The notes under the pieces are model-generated. The model was not told where the DNA came from. It ran no database searches and was given only the letters and a program-made list of their open reading frames with translations. The position numbers and the translations under genes are program-made. From Aestuariibius insulae (GTDB lineage: Bacteria; Pseudomonadota; Alphaproteobacteria; Rhodobacterales; Rhodobacteraceae): a stretch of DNA of 64,000 nt. The stretch covers positions 310,001-374,000 of the forward strand of contig NZ_JBFONW020000005.1 of NCBI RefSeq assembly GCF_040783535.2. The letters are read 5' to 3'. This document shows, piece after piece, positions 16,707-25,059 of this stretch (its first letter is position 1; every line of letters begins with the position of its first letter).

Positions 16707-16740
16707 AAAAAGGCCGCCCCGGGGGTCCCGCGGCGGCCTT
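16707..16740 (-). terminator. Intrinsic terminator of the DUF2125 gene
   Basis: Read on the minus strand, AAGGCCGCC (complement of 16732-16740) and GGCGGCCTT (complement of 16710-16718) form a perfect 9-bp stem followed by a T-run (AAAAA at 16707-16711 on the plus strand). It lies 22 bases past the stop of the minus-strand gene. Confidence 0.85.
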
Positions 16741-16762
16741 GCTGTTTTCGGGGGTCCGGCGC

Positions 16763-18277
16763 TTATTGGATGCGCTGGCCGTTGGCCAAGACGTGGCCTT
16801 CCTCGTTGATTTCGATGGTGGAGGTCATGCTGTCCTCGCCGGTCGGCGTGGTGAACATGCCCATCATCATGCGGGGGCCCATCAGCTGCTCTTCGGGGAC
16901 GATGCCCATCTGCACGAGGTTGTCCATCAGGGTGTTGATCCCGGACAGATCGAAGGTGACCTCACCTGTCGGCTGCGGCATGCCGCCGAACTGGGGGGCG
17001 GGGTTTTCGTTGTCGAAGGTAAAGGCACCCTCGCCCGTCACCTCGGCGCCTGCGGCGGAGATGCGCAGACCGTTGAGCGTCAGTGCCTCAAGCTCTCCGG
17101 GAGGGCCCGCGAGGTTTTCCATCGCTTCGGGATCGACCAGATCGGTCGTCATGCGCGCCTGACCGGTGAGATCCATGAGGACGGTGATCGGATCGCGGGG
17201 CAGGACCTCGCCCGGATCGAAGATCTGCCAGATCATGTCGCTCATCGTCAGGTTCTCGAAGTTGAGCAGAAGACCGATATCCCTTGCATCTTCGGTTGCG
17301 ATAACCGGCGCGGTCATGCCGAAGGCGTATTGCTCCATTCCGACCTCGATCGGGAAGGGGACCGCGTCGCCAGCTGCATTGACCTGCAGGTTCGAGACGT
17401 TTCCGGAATAGGCGAATGCGCCGTCGACGATATTGACATCGGTCTGGCCGCCATCGGAGCTCATCGTGCCGTTGAATGCCTGACCGTCGACGAGAACGTC
17501 GACGACGTAGTTGGCCTGACCGGTCGTGTAGCCGCCCGTGGCCGAGACACCTTCCTGGTAGATCTGGGCCGGGTCTGACAGGTCGACGCCGTCCGGAAGG
17601 ACCGAGTTGGAGGTGATCGCGACGCCGTCGATTGTGCCGTTGGCGCGGATGAACTCGCCCTCGACCTCGGGGCTGGGCATGTCGAAGTTGAACGCCATCG
17701 CATCTGCGGACAGGTCATAGGCGACAGACTGGCCGCTTTCTTCGGTCACGTTCGAGCTGCCTTCGATCCCGGTCAGCTCGATCATCGCGTCCATGTCGGG
17801 GATCTCTCCGCTGCCCTCGATCGAGACAAGCTCGATCGCGTAGCGGTCGCCGGTATAGTCGAAGACCAAGTCTTCTGGTGATCCGCTGGCGACGACATCC
17901 ATGCCGTCCAGAACGATTGCTAGTCCAACGGTGAAGGGCTCACCATCGTTGCTCTCTCCGGTGACAGTGAAGGGCATGCTCGCGGGGTAGACAACCTCGA
18001 CCGTGCCGTCGCCCTGTTCGGTGAAGGTGACGCTGTCGATCTCGATCGTGGTGACCATGCCGGTCTCGTCTTCGATCCGCATCGCGAGATCGGAGACGGT
18101 GAGCGTGTCGCCCGATGTCTCTTCGGAGCCGATCGTGATCGCGTCCTCACCGTAGATATCGAGCGCTTGCTGAACGCGGTCCCATACCTGAGATGCGGTC
18201 ACGTCGGCATAGGCTGTCTCTGCGGCCAAGAGGGCCAGCACGGCGGTACTGGCGCGCGCAAAAGACCTGGATGTCAT
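16763..18277 (-). CDS. DUF2125-type exported protein
   Basis: This 504-residue protein is probably exported: MTSRSFARASTAVLALLAAE followed by a cut after AYA. The rest is acidic and rich in short beta strands: 'LTVSDLAMRIEDETGMVTTIEIDSVTFTEQGDGTVEVVYP', 'VEGEFIRANGTIDGVAITS' and 'MDLTGQARMTTDLVDPEAMENL'. This matches the DUF2125 family of Rhodobacteraceae as I know it. The function is unknown; the repeating strands suggest a lipid-chaperone-like or beta-rich periplasmic scaffold (inference). It is a single-gene unit with its own terminator. Confidence 0.82.
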   Translation of the reverse strand: MTSRSFARASTAVLALLAAETAYADVTASQVWDRVQQALDIYGEDAITIGSEETSGDTLTVSDLAMRIEDETGMVTTIEIDSVTFTEQGDGTVEVVYPASMPFTVTGESNDGEPFTVGLAIVLDGMDVVASGSPEDLVFDYTGDRYAIELVSIEGSGEIPDMDAMIELTGIEGSSNVTEESGQSVAYDLSADAMAFNFDMPSPEVEGEFIRANGTIDGVAITSNSVLPDGVDLSDPAQIYQEGVSATGGYTTGQANYVVDVLVDGQAFNGTMSSDGGQTDVNIVDGAFAYSGNVSNLQVNAAGDAVPFPIEVGMEQYAFGMTAPVIATEDARDIGLLLNFENLTMSDMIWQIFDPGEVLPRDPITVLMDLTGQARMTTDLVDPEAMENLAGPPGELEALTLNGLRISAAGAEVTGEGAFTFDNENPAPQFGGMPQPTGEVTFDLSGINTLMDNLVQMGIVPEEQLMGPRMMMGMFTTPTGEDSMTSTIEINEEGHVLANGQRIQ

Positions 18278-18391
18278 CGTATAATCCTTTCGTCTGGAAA
18301 TATCCGGTTGCCCCCTGGACGGGAGCGATGTCTGATTTCTTATTCATAGCATCTGGGATGTTTCCGTATCAGGAGCAAGAGGGGAAGTGAA

Positions 18392-19159
18392 ATGGTGGAA
18401 AACCTGAAGACCGGGCTGGAGGGCAAGGCGGTTCTGATCACGGGCGCGAGCCGCGGGATCGGTGCGGCGGCGGCGCGGGCTTTTGCGGAGGCGGGCGCGC
18501 GGGTGGCCTTGCTGGCGCGCAGCAGGTCCGAGATCGGGGAGATTGCCGGTGAAATCGGCGAGGCGGCCATTGCGATCCCCTGCGATGTCAGCCGCTACTG
18601 GGAAGTCGAGGCGGCGGTGGCGCAGACAGTGGAGACCTTCGGATCGCTTGACGTGCTGATCGGCAATGCGGGCGTGATCGAGCCGATCGCTCATCTGGCC
18701 GAGGCCGATCCGGAGGAGTGGGGGCGGGTGATCGACATCAACCTCAAGGGCGTCTTTCACGGGATGCGCGCGGCGATGCCGGTGATGCTGGGTCAGGGCG
18801 GCGGGACGATCCTGACGGTATCCTCTGGCGCGGCGCATGGGCCGGTCGAGGCGTGGTCGCATTACTGCGCGTCCAAGGCGGGGGCGGCGATGCTGACCCG
18901 CTGCGCCGACAAGGAGGGCCGGGACGGTGGGGTCCGGGCGATGGGCCTGTCGCCGGGGACGGTCGCGACCGAGATGCAGCGCGAGATCAAGGCGAGCGGG
19001 ATCAACCCGGTGAGCCAGCTCGACTGGTCGGATCACATCCCGGCGGAGTGGCCGGCCAAGGCGCTGGTCTGGATGTGTTCGGCCGATGCGGACGGGTATG
19101 TGGGCGAGGAGATCTCGCTCAGGGACGAAGGGGTCCGGGCGCGGATCGGTCTGGTGTGA
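18392..19159 (+). CDS. SDR family oxidoreductase
   Basis: This 255-residue short-chain dehydrogenase has the NAD(P)-binding TGASRGIGAAAA near residue 16, the 'NAG' strand in 'DVLIGNAGVIEPI', and the catalytic set Ser in 'LTVSSGAAHGP' with Tyr-xxx-Lys in 'WSHYCASKAG'. It also has the 'SPGTVATEMQ' strand typical of the family. The substrate is not readable. ATG 18392 follows GAGGGGAAGTGAA. Its stop overlaps the GTG start of the downstream enoyl-CoA hydratase in GTGA, so both are probably made together, perhaps in acyl-CoA or alcohol metabolism. Confidence 0.92.
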   Translation: MVENLKTGLEGKAVLITGASRGIGAAAARAFAEAGARVALLARSRSEIGEIAGEIGEAAIAIPCDVSRYWEVEAAVAQTVETFGSLDVLIGNAGVIEPIAHLAEADPEEWGRVIDINLKGVFHGMRAAMPVMLGQGGGTILTVSSGAAHGPVEAWSHYCASKAGAAMLTRCADKEGRDGGVRAMGLSPGTVATEMQREIKASGINPVSQLDWSDHIPAEWPAKALVWMCSADADGYVGEEISLRDEGVRARIGLV

Positions 19160-19764
19160 TCCGTGTCGAGCGCGAGGGGGCGCTGGTCCGGATCGTGCTG
19201 GATCGACCGGACAAGGCGAATGCGCTGACCAGCGACATGCTGCGCGAGGTTGCGGAAGCGGTGCGAGGGGCCAGAGACGCGCGGGCGCTGATCCTCACAG
19301 GCGAGGGGCGGGTCTTTTCCGCCGGGGCGGATCTGGACGAGGTGAAGACCGGGCTTGCGACGGATCCGGCCTGGGAAGAGGCCTCGGGCGCCATTGCTGC
19401 ATTTGGCGGGCTGAGCGTGGCGGCGGTGAATGGGACGCTCGCAGGCGGAGCGTTTGGGATGGCGGTGGCCTGCGATATCCGGATCGCGGTGCCCGGCGCG
19501 CGGTTTTTCTATCCGGTGATGCGGATGGGCGTTTTGCCGCAGCCGTCGGATCCCGGGCGGCTGGTGCGGTTGGTCGGACCGGCGCGGGCGGCGCTGATTT
19601 TGATGGCAGCGCAGAAAATTGAGGCCGAGGAGGCACTGCGGTTCGGGTTGATCGACCGGATCGAGGAGGATGTCGTGGAGGCCGCGCGCGGGCTATGCGC
19701 GGCGGCCTTGGCGGCGGAGCCTGAGCGGATCGCCGCGATCGGGCGGATGATCCGGAACGCCTAG
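19156..19764 (+). CDS. Enoyl-CoA hydratase/isomerase family protein, short
   Basis: This 202-residue crotonase-fold protein contains 'VRIVLDRPDKANALTSDML', the oxyanion-hole strand 'ALILTGEGRVFSAGADL', and the second oxyanion loop 'LAGGAFGMAVACDIRIA'. It is about 50 residues shorter than usual; the C-terminal helices that cap the trimer are reduced. The GTG at 19156 overlaps the SDR stop (GTGA). The preserved catalytic core argues that it is active rather than decaying. It converges with a short minus-strand ORF through a CTAG stop overlap. Confidence 0.85.
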   Translation: MIRVEREGALVRIVLDRPDKANALTSDMLREVAEAVRGARDARALILTGEGRVFSAGADLDEVKTGLATDPAWEEASGAIAAFGGLSVAAVNGTLAGGAFGMAVACDIRIAVPGARFFYPVMRMGVLPQPSDPGRLVRLVGPARAALILMAAQKIEAEEALRFGLIDRIEEDVVEAARGLCAAALAAEPERIAAIGRMIRNA

Positions 19765-19877
19765 AGCAAAGCGACCACGAGAAGGGCCAGCGTGCTGGGC
19801 AGGATCGTCAGGAGCGCGCAAGTCAGCTCGCAAGCGAGGCAAACGGCGCCGTTATCGGAGGGGAATAGAGGTCTCAT
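19761..19877 (-). CDS. Putative 38-residue membrane peptide
   Basis: A short minus-strand frame reads MRPLFPSDNGAVCLACELTC and continues ALLTILPSTLALLVVALL to TAG. Residues about 18-38 are hydrophobic enough for one membrane helix, and three Cys lie just before it. AGAGGGAC precedes the ATG, a good ribosome site. Its stop overlaps the enoyl-CoA hydratase stop in CTAG, like two other convergent pairs in this window. I know no family for it. It could be chance in high-GC DNA; the ribosome site and packing are the arguments for it. Confidence 0.42.
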   Translation of the reverse strand: MRPLFPSDNGAVCLACELTCALLTILPSTLALLVVALL

Positions 19878-19929
19878 GTCCCTCTAACTGACTGTTAAAG
19901 CTGAAATTAAGGTTAATGCTGGAGTGGTA

Positions 19930-20226
19930 TCAGCGTTTTCTTTGCGGGCCGACGGATTTCGAATGAAAGGTCGGCGGGCGCTTGGCGATCCAGGTGGCGA
20001 ATTTGGCCAGCCGGGGATGGGCGCGCAGCTTTTCGGGGGTGTCGTAGTCGCGGGCAAGCTCGGCTTCGGTCAGGGTCTTGTGGATCTCCACATGGCAGAT
20101 GTGGTGCATGCGCACGACGGGGCCGCCCTTGCCTCCTTTCAGTTTGGGGATCAGGTGGTGGAGCGAGGAGCGCGCCTCGGGCGGGATCGGGCGGAGGCAA
20201 AGAGGGCAGATCGGATCGTCGGTCAT
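19930..20226 (-). CDS. HNH endonuclease-like protein
   Basis: This 98-residue protein shows a compact HNH-type zinc site: 'ICPLCLRPIPPEARSSLHHLIPKLKGGKGG' (CxxC and the His-His of the first strand) and 'MHHICHVEIHKTLTEAELA' (the closing His residues). Such stand-alone HNH proteins are usually annotated as nucleases; its biological target is unknown. The ATG at 20226 is used because it begins just before the CxxC; a longer frame upstream runs into the divergent gene. It is divergent from the flavoprotein gene, with only 39 bases between the starts. Confidence 0.82.
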   Translation of the reverse strand: MTDDPICPLCLRPIPPEARSSLHHLIPKLKGGKGGPVVRMHHICHVEIHKTLTEAELARDYDTPEKLRAHPRLAKFATWIAKRPPTFHSKSVGPQRKR

Positions 20227-20265
20227 GACAGGCAGAGCTACGGCGCGGCAGGCAGGAGGCAAGAG

Positions 20266-21432
20266 GTGAGGCAGATCGAGGCGCTTGTGATCGGAGCGGG
20301 ACCGGCGGGGCTTGCGGCCGCGGACGTGCTGTCGGGCGCTGGCCACCCTGTGGTGATCTGCGACCGGATGCCGTCGCCTGCGCGCAAGTTCCTGATGGCG
20401 GGCAAGTCAGGGCTGAACCTGACTTGGGACGGCACGGTCGAGAACCATGTGGCGGCCAGCGGTGAGGCGTTGCGCCCGATGCTGGAGGCGTTCGGGGCCG
20501 AGGATGTCGTGCGCTGGGCCGAGGGGCTGGGGCAGCCGATGTTCACCGGGTCGACGGGACGGGTGTTCCCGGTGGCGATGAAAGCCTCGCCGCTGTTGCG
20601 CGCCTGGCTGGCGCGGCTCGAGGCGCGGGGCGTGACGCTGGAGCGGCGATGGAGGTGGACAGGGTTCGAGGGCGCGGCGTCGGTGTTCGAGACGCCGGGC
20701 GGCGCGGTTCAGGTGGAGGCAAAGGTCACGGTGCTGGCGATGGGCGGGGCGAGCTGGGCGCGGCTGGGATCCGACGGCGCCTGGGCGCAGGCCTTGCGCA
20801 ATGTCGCGCCGTTTCAGCCCGCGAATATGGGGTTCCGCGTGGATTGGTCGCCGCATATGGCGCGGGTCTTTGGCCAGCCGGTGAAAGGCGTGGCCTGGCG
20901 CGCAGAGGATCAGGTGTCGCGCGGAGAGGTGATCGTGTCGAAGACCGGCCTCGAAGGCGGCGGGATTTATGCGTTGAGCCGCGCCTTGCGGGATGGTGCG
21001 GCGCTGCATGTGGATCTCAAACCCGATTGGCCGGAGGGAGAGGTCGCGCGGCGGCTGGTGCGGCGCGGCAAGGAGACCTGGTCTGCGGTGCTGCGCAAAG
21101 GGCTGCGGCTGGATCCGGTGAAGGCGGCCTTGATGCGGGAATTCGGCGGGCCGCCCGAAGGGTGGAGCGCGGCACTGGTGAAGGATCTGCCGGTGCGGTT
21201 GGCGGGGCCTGCGCCGCTAGACGAGGCGATCTCGGTCGCGGGCGGCCTGCGGTTCGAGGTGCTGGACGACCGGCTGATGCTGACGGCGCGTCCGGGTGTC
21301 TTTTGCGCAGGCGAGATGCTGGACTGGGAGGCGCCGACGGGAGGCTATCTGCTGACCGGCTGTCTGGCGACGGGCCGCTGGGCCGGGACGGGCGCGGCGG
21401 AGTGGCTTAAGGCGCGGTCTGGGACGTCTTGA
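20266..21432 (+). CDS. HI0933/YhiN-like flavoprotein (TIGR03862 type)
   Basis: This 388-residue flavoprotein begins with a dinucleotide-binding 'EALVIGAGPAGLAAADVL' and carries the family motif 'MPSPARKFLMAGKSGLNLT', a hallmark of the BaiN/HI0933-like NAD(P)/FAD proteins. Other blocks are 'TVLAMGGASWARLGSDG', 'SRGEVIVSKTGLEGGGIYALS' and a closing 'PGVFCAGEMLDWEAPTGGYLLTGCLATG', typical of FAD binding at the C-terminus. Its physiological role is unknown. The GTG at 20266 has AGGAGG six bases upstream, a near-ideal ribosome site that decides the start. The 3' end overlaps the convergent GST gene by 26 bases. Confidence 0.9.
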   Translation: MRQIEALVIGAGPAGLAAADVLSGAGHPVVICDRMPSPARKFLMAGKSGLNLTWDGTVENHVAASGEALRPMLEAFGAEDVVRWAEGLGQPMFTGSTGRVFPVAMKASPLLRAWLARLEARGVTLERRWRWTGFEGAASVFETPGGAVQVEAKVTVLAMGGASWARLGSDGAWAQALRNVAPFQPANMGFRVDWSPHMARVFGQPVKGVAWRAEDQVSRGEVIVSKTGLEGGGIYALSRALRDGAALHVDLKPDWPEGEVARRLVRRGKETWSAVLRKGLRLDPVKAALMREFGGPPEGWSAALVKDLPVRLAGPAPLDEAISVAGGLRFEVLDDRLMLTARPGVFCAGEMLDWEAPTGGYLLTGCLATGRWAGTGAAEWLKARSGTS

Positions 21433-22000
21433 AGGCCGGGCGAGCGCGGCAGCGGTCGTTATAGGCGGCCAAGACCGGATCGTCCCAGTCGAACCGCGCC
21501 ATTTTTGCCCAGCCGAGGCAGTGACTTGCGACGATATCGGCGATGGTGAAGGTCTCCCCGCAAAGATAGGGGCCGTCTCCGACGCGCTCGGACAAGCGCG
21601 CGAGGCTGGTCGGCCATTCGGCGCGCAGGCTGTCCTTGATCTGGGGCACACGCAGATCCTCCGGCAGGGCGAAGGTGTGACGGGCGGCGGTCCAGAGGAG
21701 GCTTTCGACCTCGTCGAGGACGAAGAGCATATGGGCGTCCTGCTGTGCCCGCTCGGTCGTGCCGGGCGGATGGGTCAGAGCGCCATGCCGGTCGGCGAGG
21801 AAGCTGAGGATGGCGGTGGAGTCGGTGAGGGTCGTCTCGTCCACCTGAAGGACGGGGATCTTGCCGGACGGGGTCAGGGCCTGGATCTCCTTGGCGCGGG
21901 GGCCGCAGGGGATATGGTCGAACGGCTGATCCAGCTCGTTCAGGCACCAGATGACGCGCATCGCCCTGCTCTTGGCGGTGCCGTAGAGGGTGTAGGTCAT
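21407..22000 (-). CDS. Glutathione S-transferase family protein
   Basis: This 197-residue protein has a thioredoxin-like N-domain ('MTYTLYGTAKSRAMRVIWCLNELDQPFDHI', 'SGKIPVLQVDETTLTDSTAILSFLADR', where the Glu/Asp-Ser-x-Ala motif contacts glutathione). An all-helical C-domain follows, with 'YLCGETFTIADIVASHCLGWA', the conserved N-capping box. The early Ser/Tyr region decides the catalytic type and cannot be fixed by eye. The ATG at 22000 starts the beta-strand of the fold; the frame upstream looks unrelated. Its end overlaps the convergent flavoprotein gene by 26 bases. Confidence 0.92.
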   Translation of the reverse strand: MTYTLYGTAKSRAMRVIWCLNELDQPFDHIPCGPRAKEIQALTPSGKIPVLQVDETTLTDSTAILSFLADRHGALTHPPGTTERAQQDAHMLFVLDEVESLLWTAARHTFALPEDLRVPQIKDSLRAEWPTSLARLSERVGDGPYLCGETFTIADIVASHCLGWAKMARFDWDDPVLAAYNDRCRARPAFKTSQTAP

Positions 22001-22074
22001 CGCTTTGGCTCCTGTCCGGTTCGGCGCGAGCCTGCGCGACAGCATCGGGATCCGCAAGGGACAGCGCGGGAACC

Positions 22075-22731
22075 TTAGCCGATGATCGGCCACACCATCG
22101 GCAGGGCGCGGGCGCGGATGCCGGGGTCGATCAGCATCTTGTAGTGCTTCATCGGGTGCTGGAAGGCGTAGCCGCCCGAGAGGTTCAGCCGCTGGGCCTG
22201 ATGCAGATGCCGGAAGCGCCCGGGCGGCAGGTCCGTCACCCAGTCGCGGCTGTCGCAAACGGTCAGGCATTTGCCCTCGTTCGGGACGGGCACCGCGCTG
22301 CGCAGGGGCCGGGGCGCGGCGAAGGCGACGGCGGGGATGTTCCAGCTCATCGATAGGATCTGGGCGGATGCGCCGCCGAGCGAATGGCCGATGATGAAGT
22401 CGGGTTGCTGGCCGTCGAATTTGTCGTAGATCGATTTGGCATGGGCCAGAAATCCCTGATGCCAGATTGCCCCGCTTGCCCCCGGCGCGGTTCCCGGGAT
22501 CTGCACCCGAAGCTGGCGGTGAAAGAGCCGCATCATCCGCAGATTGTACTTGAGGTAATCGGCAACGGAGTTGCTGCCCGGGATCAGCAGGACATTGTCG
22601 TCCGTCAGGTAGGCCTGCACGTCGTCCCTGTCATGCGTGACCTTGATCCGCCCTCGCGTCGCTGCCGCATGTTCGGGATCGTAGGAGGCCGCGGCAAGTT
22701 CGGCCGCGGTCTTCAGCGTCATCTTCCTCAT
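22075..22731 (-). CDS. Lipase family (class 3-like) alpha/beta hydrolase
   Basis: This 218-residue protein has the nucleophile elbow GHSLGG with Ser117, preceded by 'DKFDGQQPDFII', and the early strand 'NVLLIPGSNSVADYLKYNLRMM' that resembles the start of class 3 lipases. A later 'CDSRDWVTDLPP' carries the probable acidic residue, and 'AFQHPMKHY' supplies the His. There is no signal peptide, so the protein is likely cytosolic. ATG 22731 follows GAGAGGGTGGACCC. The substrate is unknown. Confidence 0.82.
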   Translation of the reverse strand: MRKMTLKTAAELAAASYDPEHAAATRGRIKVTHDRDDVQAYLTDDNVLLIPGSNSVADYLKYNLRMMRLFHRQLRVQIPGTAPGASGAIWHQGFLAHAKSIYDKFDGQQPDFIIGHSLGGASAQILSMSWNIPAVAFAAPRPLRSAVPVPNEGKCLTVCDSRDWVTDLPPGRFRHLHQAQRLNLSGGYAFQHPMKHYKMLIDPGIRARALPMVWPIIG

Positions 22732-22929
22732 GGGTCCACCCTCTCACTCGTTACATGGGTCAGTCTACGCAGGGCGCGGGCGCGCGCCAGTCGGGTATCC
22801 CCTACCCGCACGGCGCAGGGCCGGTGGCGCGCGCGCCACAATCGGCAGGAGGCCGCCGGAGGTCGGGCTTTCCATTGCTCGGACAATCCGTCTAGGTAGG
22901 GTTGACTGTTTGCTGGAGCCGAGACCGCG

Positions 22930-25059
22930 ATGCCCCATTTTTCCCGCCTGCCCGGTCTGACCGCAACGGCGCTCGCGCTTGTCCTCGGAGCTCCGGCCAT
23001 GGCGCAGGAGCAGGTTCCGACCTACACGCTTTACGGCACGCCGGGCCTGATCGAGATGCCGACGGCGCAAAGCGCACCGGACGGAGAGATCGGCCTGACC
23101 TATGGCGCGGTGCTGGACCAGCGGCGCACGACCTTCACATTCCAGGTGACGCCGCGCATCTCGGGCAGCTTCCGCTATTCGCGGATCGACGAGTTCTTCG
23201 GCCCCGGGGAAGACGAAACCTATGACCGCAGCTTCGATCTGAGGGTTCGGGTTCTGGACGAGAGCCGCTATCTGCCTGCCGTCGCGGTGGGGTTGCAGGA
23301 TTTTCTGGGCACCGGCCTGCTTAGCGGCGAATACGTGGTCGCGACCAAGACCTTCGGCGGCCGCGTGGCCGTCACCGGCGGTCTGGGCTGGGGGCGTCTG
23401 GGCTCGCAGGGCGGGTTCGAGAACCCGCTGGGCGCGATCGACGAGCGGTTCGAAGTGCGGCCCGAGATCGATTTCGGCGAAGGCGGGACGGTCAACGATG
23501 ATGTGCTTTTTCGCGGGGATGCCGCGCCGTTTGGCGGGGTGTCGGTCAAGCTAACTGATACGCTGACCTTCAAGGCTGAGTATTCCAGCGATGCCTATGC
23601 CCGCGAGGATGCGCTGGGCACGTTCGAGCCGTCCTCTCCGGTCAATTTCGGGTTGACCTACCGGCCCCGCAAGGAATTCGAGCTGGGCGTGTCGTACCTT
23701 TACGGTGAAGAGCTGGGGATCAGCGGAACGCTTATCCTCGACCCCAAAAGCCGCGAGACCGTGGGCGGGCAGGATATTGCGCCGCTTCCGGTTCTGGTGC
23801 GCACGCAGGATGTGCTGGCCTCCGAAAGCTGGGAAGATCCCTCGACCGCCGCCGGACGCGAGACGATCACAGGCGAGATCGGTCAGGCCATGAAGGGCGA
23901 GGGCATGACGCTGGTCTCGCTGGTCTTCGGCGACCGGCAGGTGCGCGTGCGCTATGTCAACGACGATTTCCGGTCCTATCCGCAAGGCATGGGCCGCATC
24001 GCGCGGATCCTGACCCACGGTTTGCCGCCGGAATACGAGCTCTTCATCCTCGAGCCGGTCGAGAAAGGCCTGCCCGTCTCCTCGGTGCAGATCCGGCGCA
24101 GCGATATGGAGCGGCTGGAGAACCGGCCTGGTGCAACGCAGCTCTCCTACGACCGGTCGGTGATCGGGCCCGCTGCTGCCGCGCCTGCTCTGGCGCCGCG
24201 CGAGGTCTACGAGATCCCACGCTTTTCCTGGAATATCGCGCCCGATCTTGATCTGAGCGCGTTCGATGCCTCCGAGCCCTTGCGCGCGGGACTCGGTGTC
24301 GAGCTGTCCTCCTCCTATGCGATCCGGCCGAACCTGATCGTATCTGGCGCGATCCGCCAATCGCTGGGCGGCAATCTGGAAGAGGGCGATCCTATCCGCG
24401 CTTCGGGGCTGGAGCCGGTGCGGACCAATGTCGGTTTCTACAACGAAGTCGACACGGTCACGCTGAAGGATCTGACGCTGGCCTACTATTTCAAGCCGGG
24501 CCAGGAGGTCTTTGGCCGCGTAACGGCAGGCTATTTGGAACGGATGTTTGGCGGTGTCTCCTCGGAACTGCTCTGGTCGCCGGTCAACAGCCGCCTTGCC
24601 TTGGGCCTCGAGGTGAACGCGGTGCAGCAGCGCGAATTCGAGCAGGGCCTCGGCTTTCAGGATTACGATGTCGTGACAGGCCATGTGAGCGCCTATTACG
24701 ACTTCGACAATGGCTTCATGGGACAGGTCGATATGGGCCGCTATCTGGCTGGGGATACCGGGGCGACGGTCTCGCTCGACCGGGAATTCGACAACGGGTT
24801 CCGGGTCGGGGGCTACTTCACGCTGACCGATGCGACCGAAGAGGATTTCGGTGAAGGCTCCTTCGACAAGGGGATCCGGATCTCGATCCCGGTCGACTGG
24901 TTCCTTGGCACACCTTCCCGGCGCACGGTGTCGACGAACCTGAGCTCGCTGACCCGCGATGGCGGTCAGAGGGTGCGCGTGGGCGGGCGGCTATACGATA
25001 CGGTCAAAGGCGGGCAGAACCCCGACCTGTCAGAGGATTGGGGGCGGTTTTGGCGCTAG
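22930..25059 (+). CDS. yjbH: YjbH family outer-membrane exopolysaccharide protein
   Basis: This 709-residue protein begins with a signal peptide (cut after GAPAMA) and then the YjbH/DUF940 pattern: 'YTLYGTPGLIEMPTAQSAPDGEIGLTYG', 'TPRISGSFRYSRIDEFFG' and 'YDRSFDLRVRVLDESRYLPAVAVGLQDFLGTGLLSGEYVVATK'. The C-terminal half has a second set of strands ending 'FRVGGYFTLTDATEEDFGEGSFDKGIRISIPVDWFLGTP'. The family forms outer-membrane beta-barrels linked to polysaccharide secretion (the YjbEFGH system). The downstream gene is the lipoprotein partner YjbF, whose start lies inside this gene's 3' end. Confidence 0.9.
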   Translation: MPHFSRLPGLTATALALVLGAPAMAQEQVPTYTLYGTPGLIEMPTAQSAPDGEIGLTYGAVLDQRRTTFTFQVTPRISGSFRYSRIDEFFGPGEDETYDRSFDLRVRVLDESRYLPAVAVGLQDFLGTGLLSGEYVVATKTFGGRVAVTGGLGWGRLGSQGGFENPLGAIDERFEVRPEIDFGEGGTVNDDVLFRGDAAPFGGVSVKLTDTLTFKAEYSSDAYAREDALGTFEPSSPVNFGLTYRPRKEFELGVSYLYGEELGISGTLILDPKSRETVGGQDIAPLPVLVRTQDVLASESWEDPSTAAGRETITGEIGQAMKGEGMTLVSLVFGDRQVRVRYVNDDFRSYPQGMGRIARILTHGLPPEYELFILEPVEKGLPVSSVQIRRSDMERLENRPGATQLSYDRSVIGPAAAAPALAPREVYEIPRFSWNIAPDLDLSAFDASEPLRAGLGVELSSSYAIRPNLIVSGAIRQSLGGNLEEGDPIRASGLEPVRTNVGFYNEVDTVTLKDLTLAYYFKPGQEVFGRVTAGYLERMFGGVSSELLWSPVNSRLALGLEVNAVQQREFEQGLGFQDYDVVTGHVSAYYDFDNGFMGQVDMGRYLAGDTGATVSLDREFDNGFRVGGYFTLTDATEEDFGEGSFDKGIRISIPVDWFLGTPSRRTVSTNLSSLTRDGGQRVRVGGRLYDTVKGGQNPDLSEDWGRFWR

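Noticed and set aside
19894..19912. CtrA-box-like TTAA repeats upstream of the HNH gene end
   Set aside because: The spacing between TTAA halves is 8 rather than 7 bases, and it is not upstream of a start codon in the right direction.
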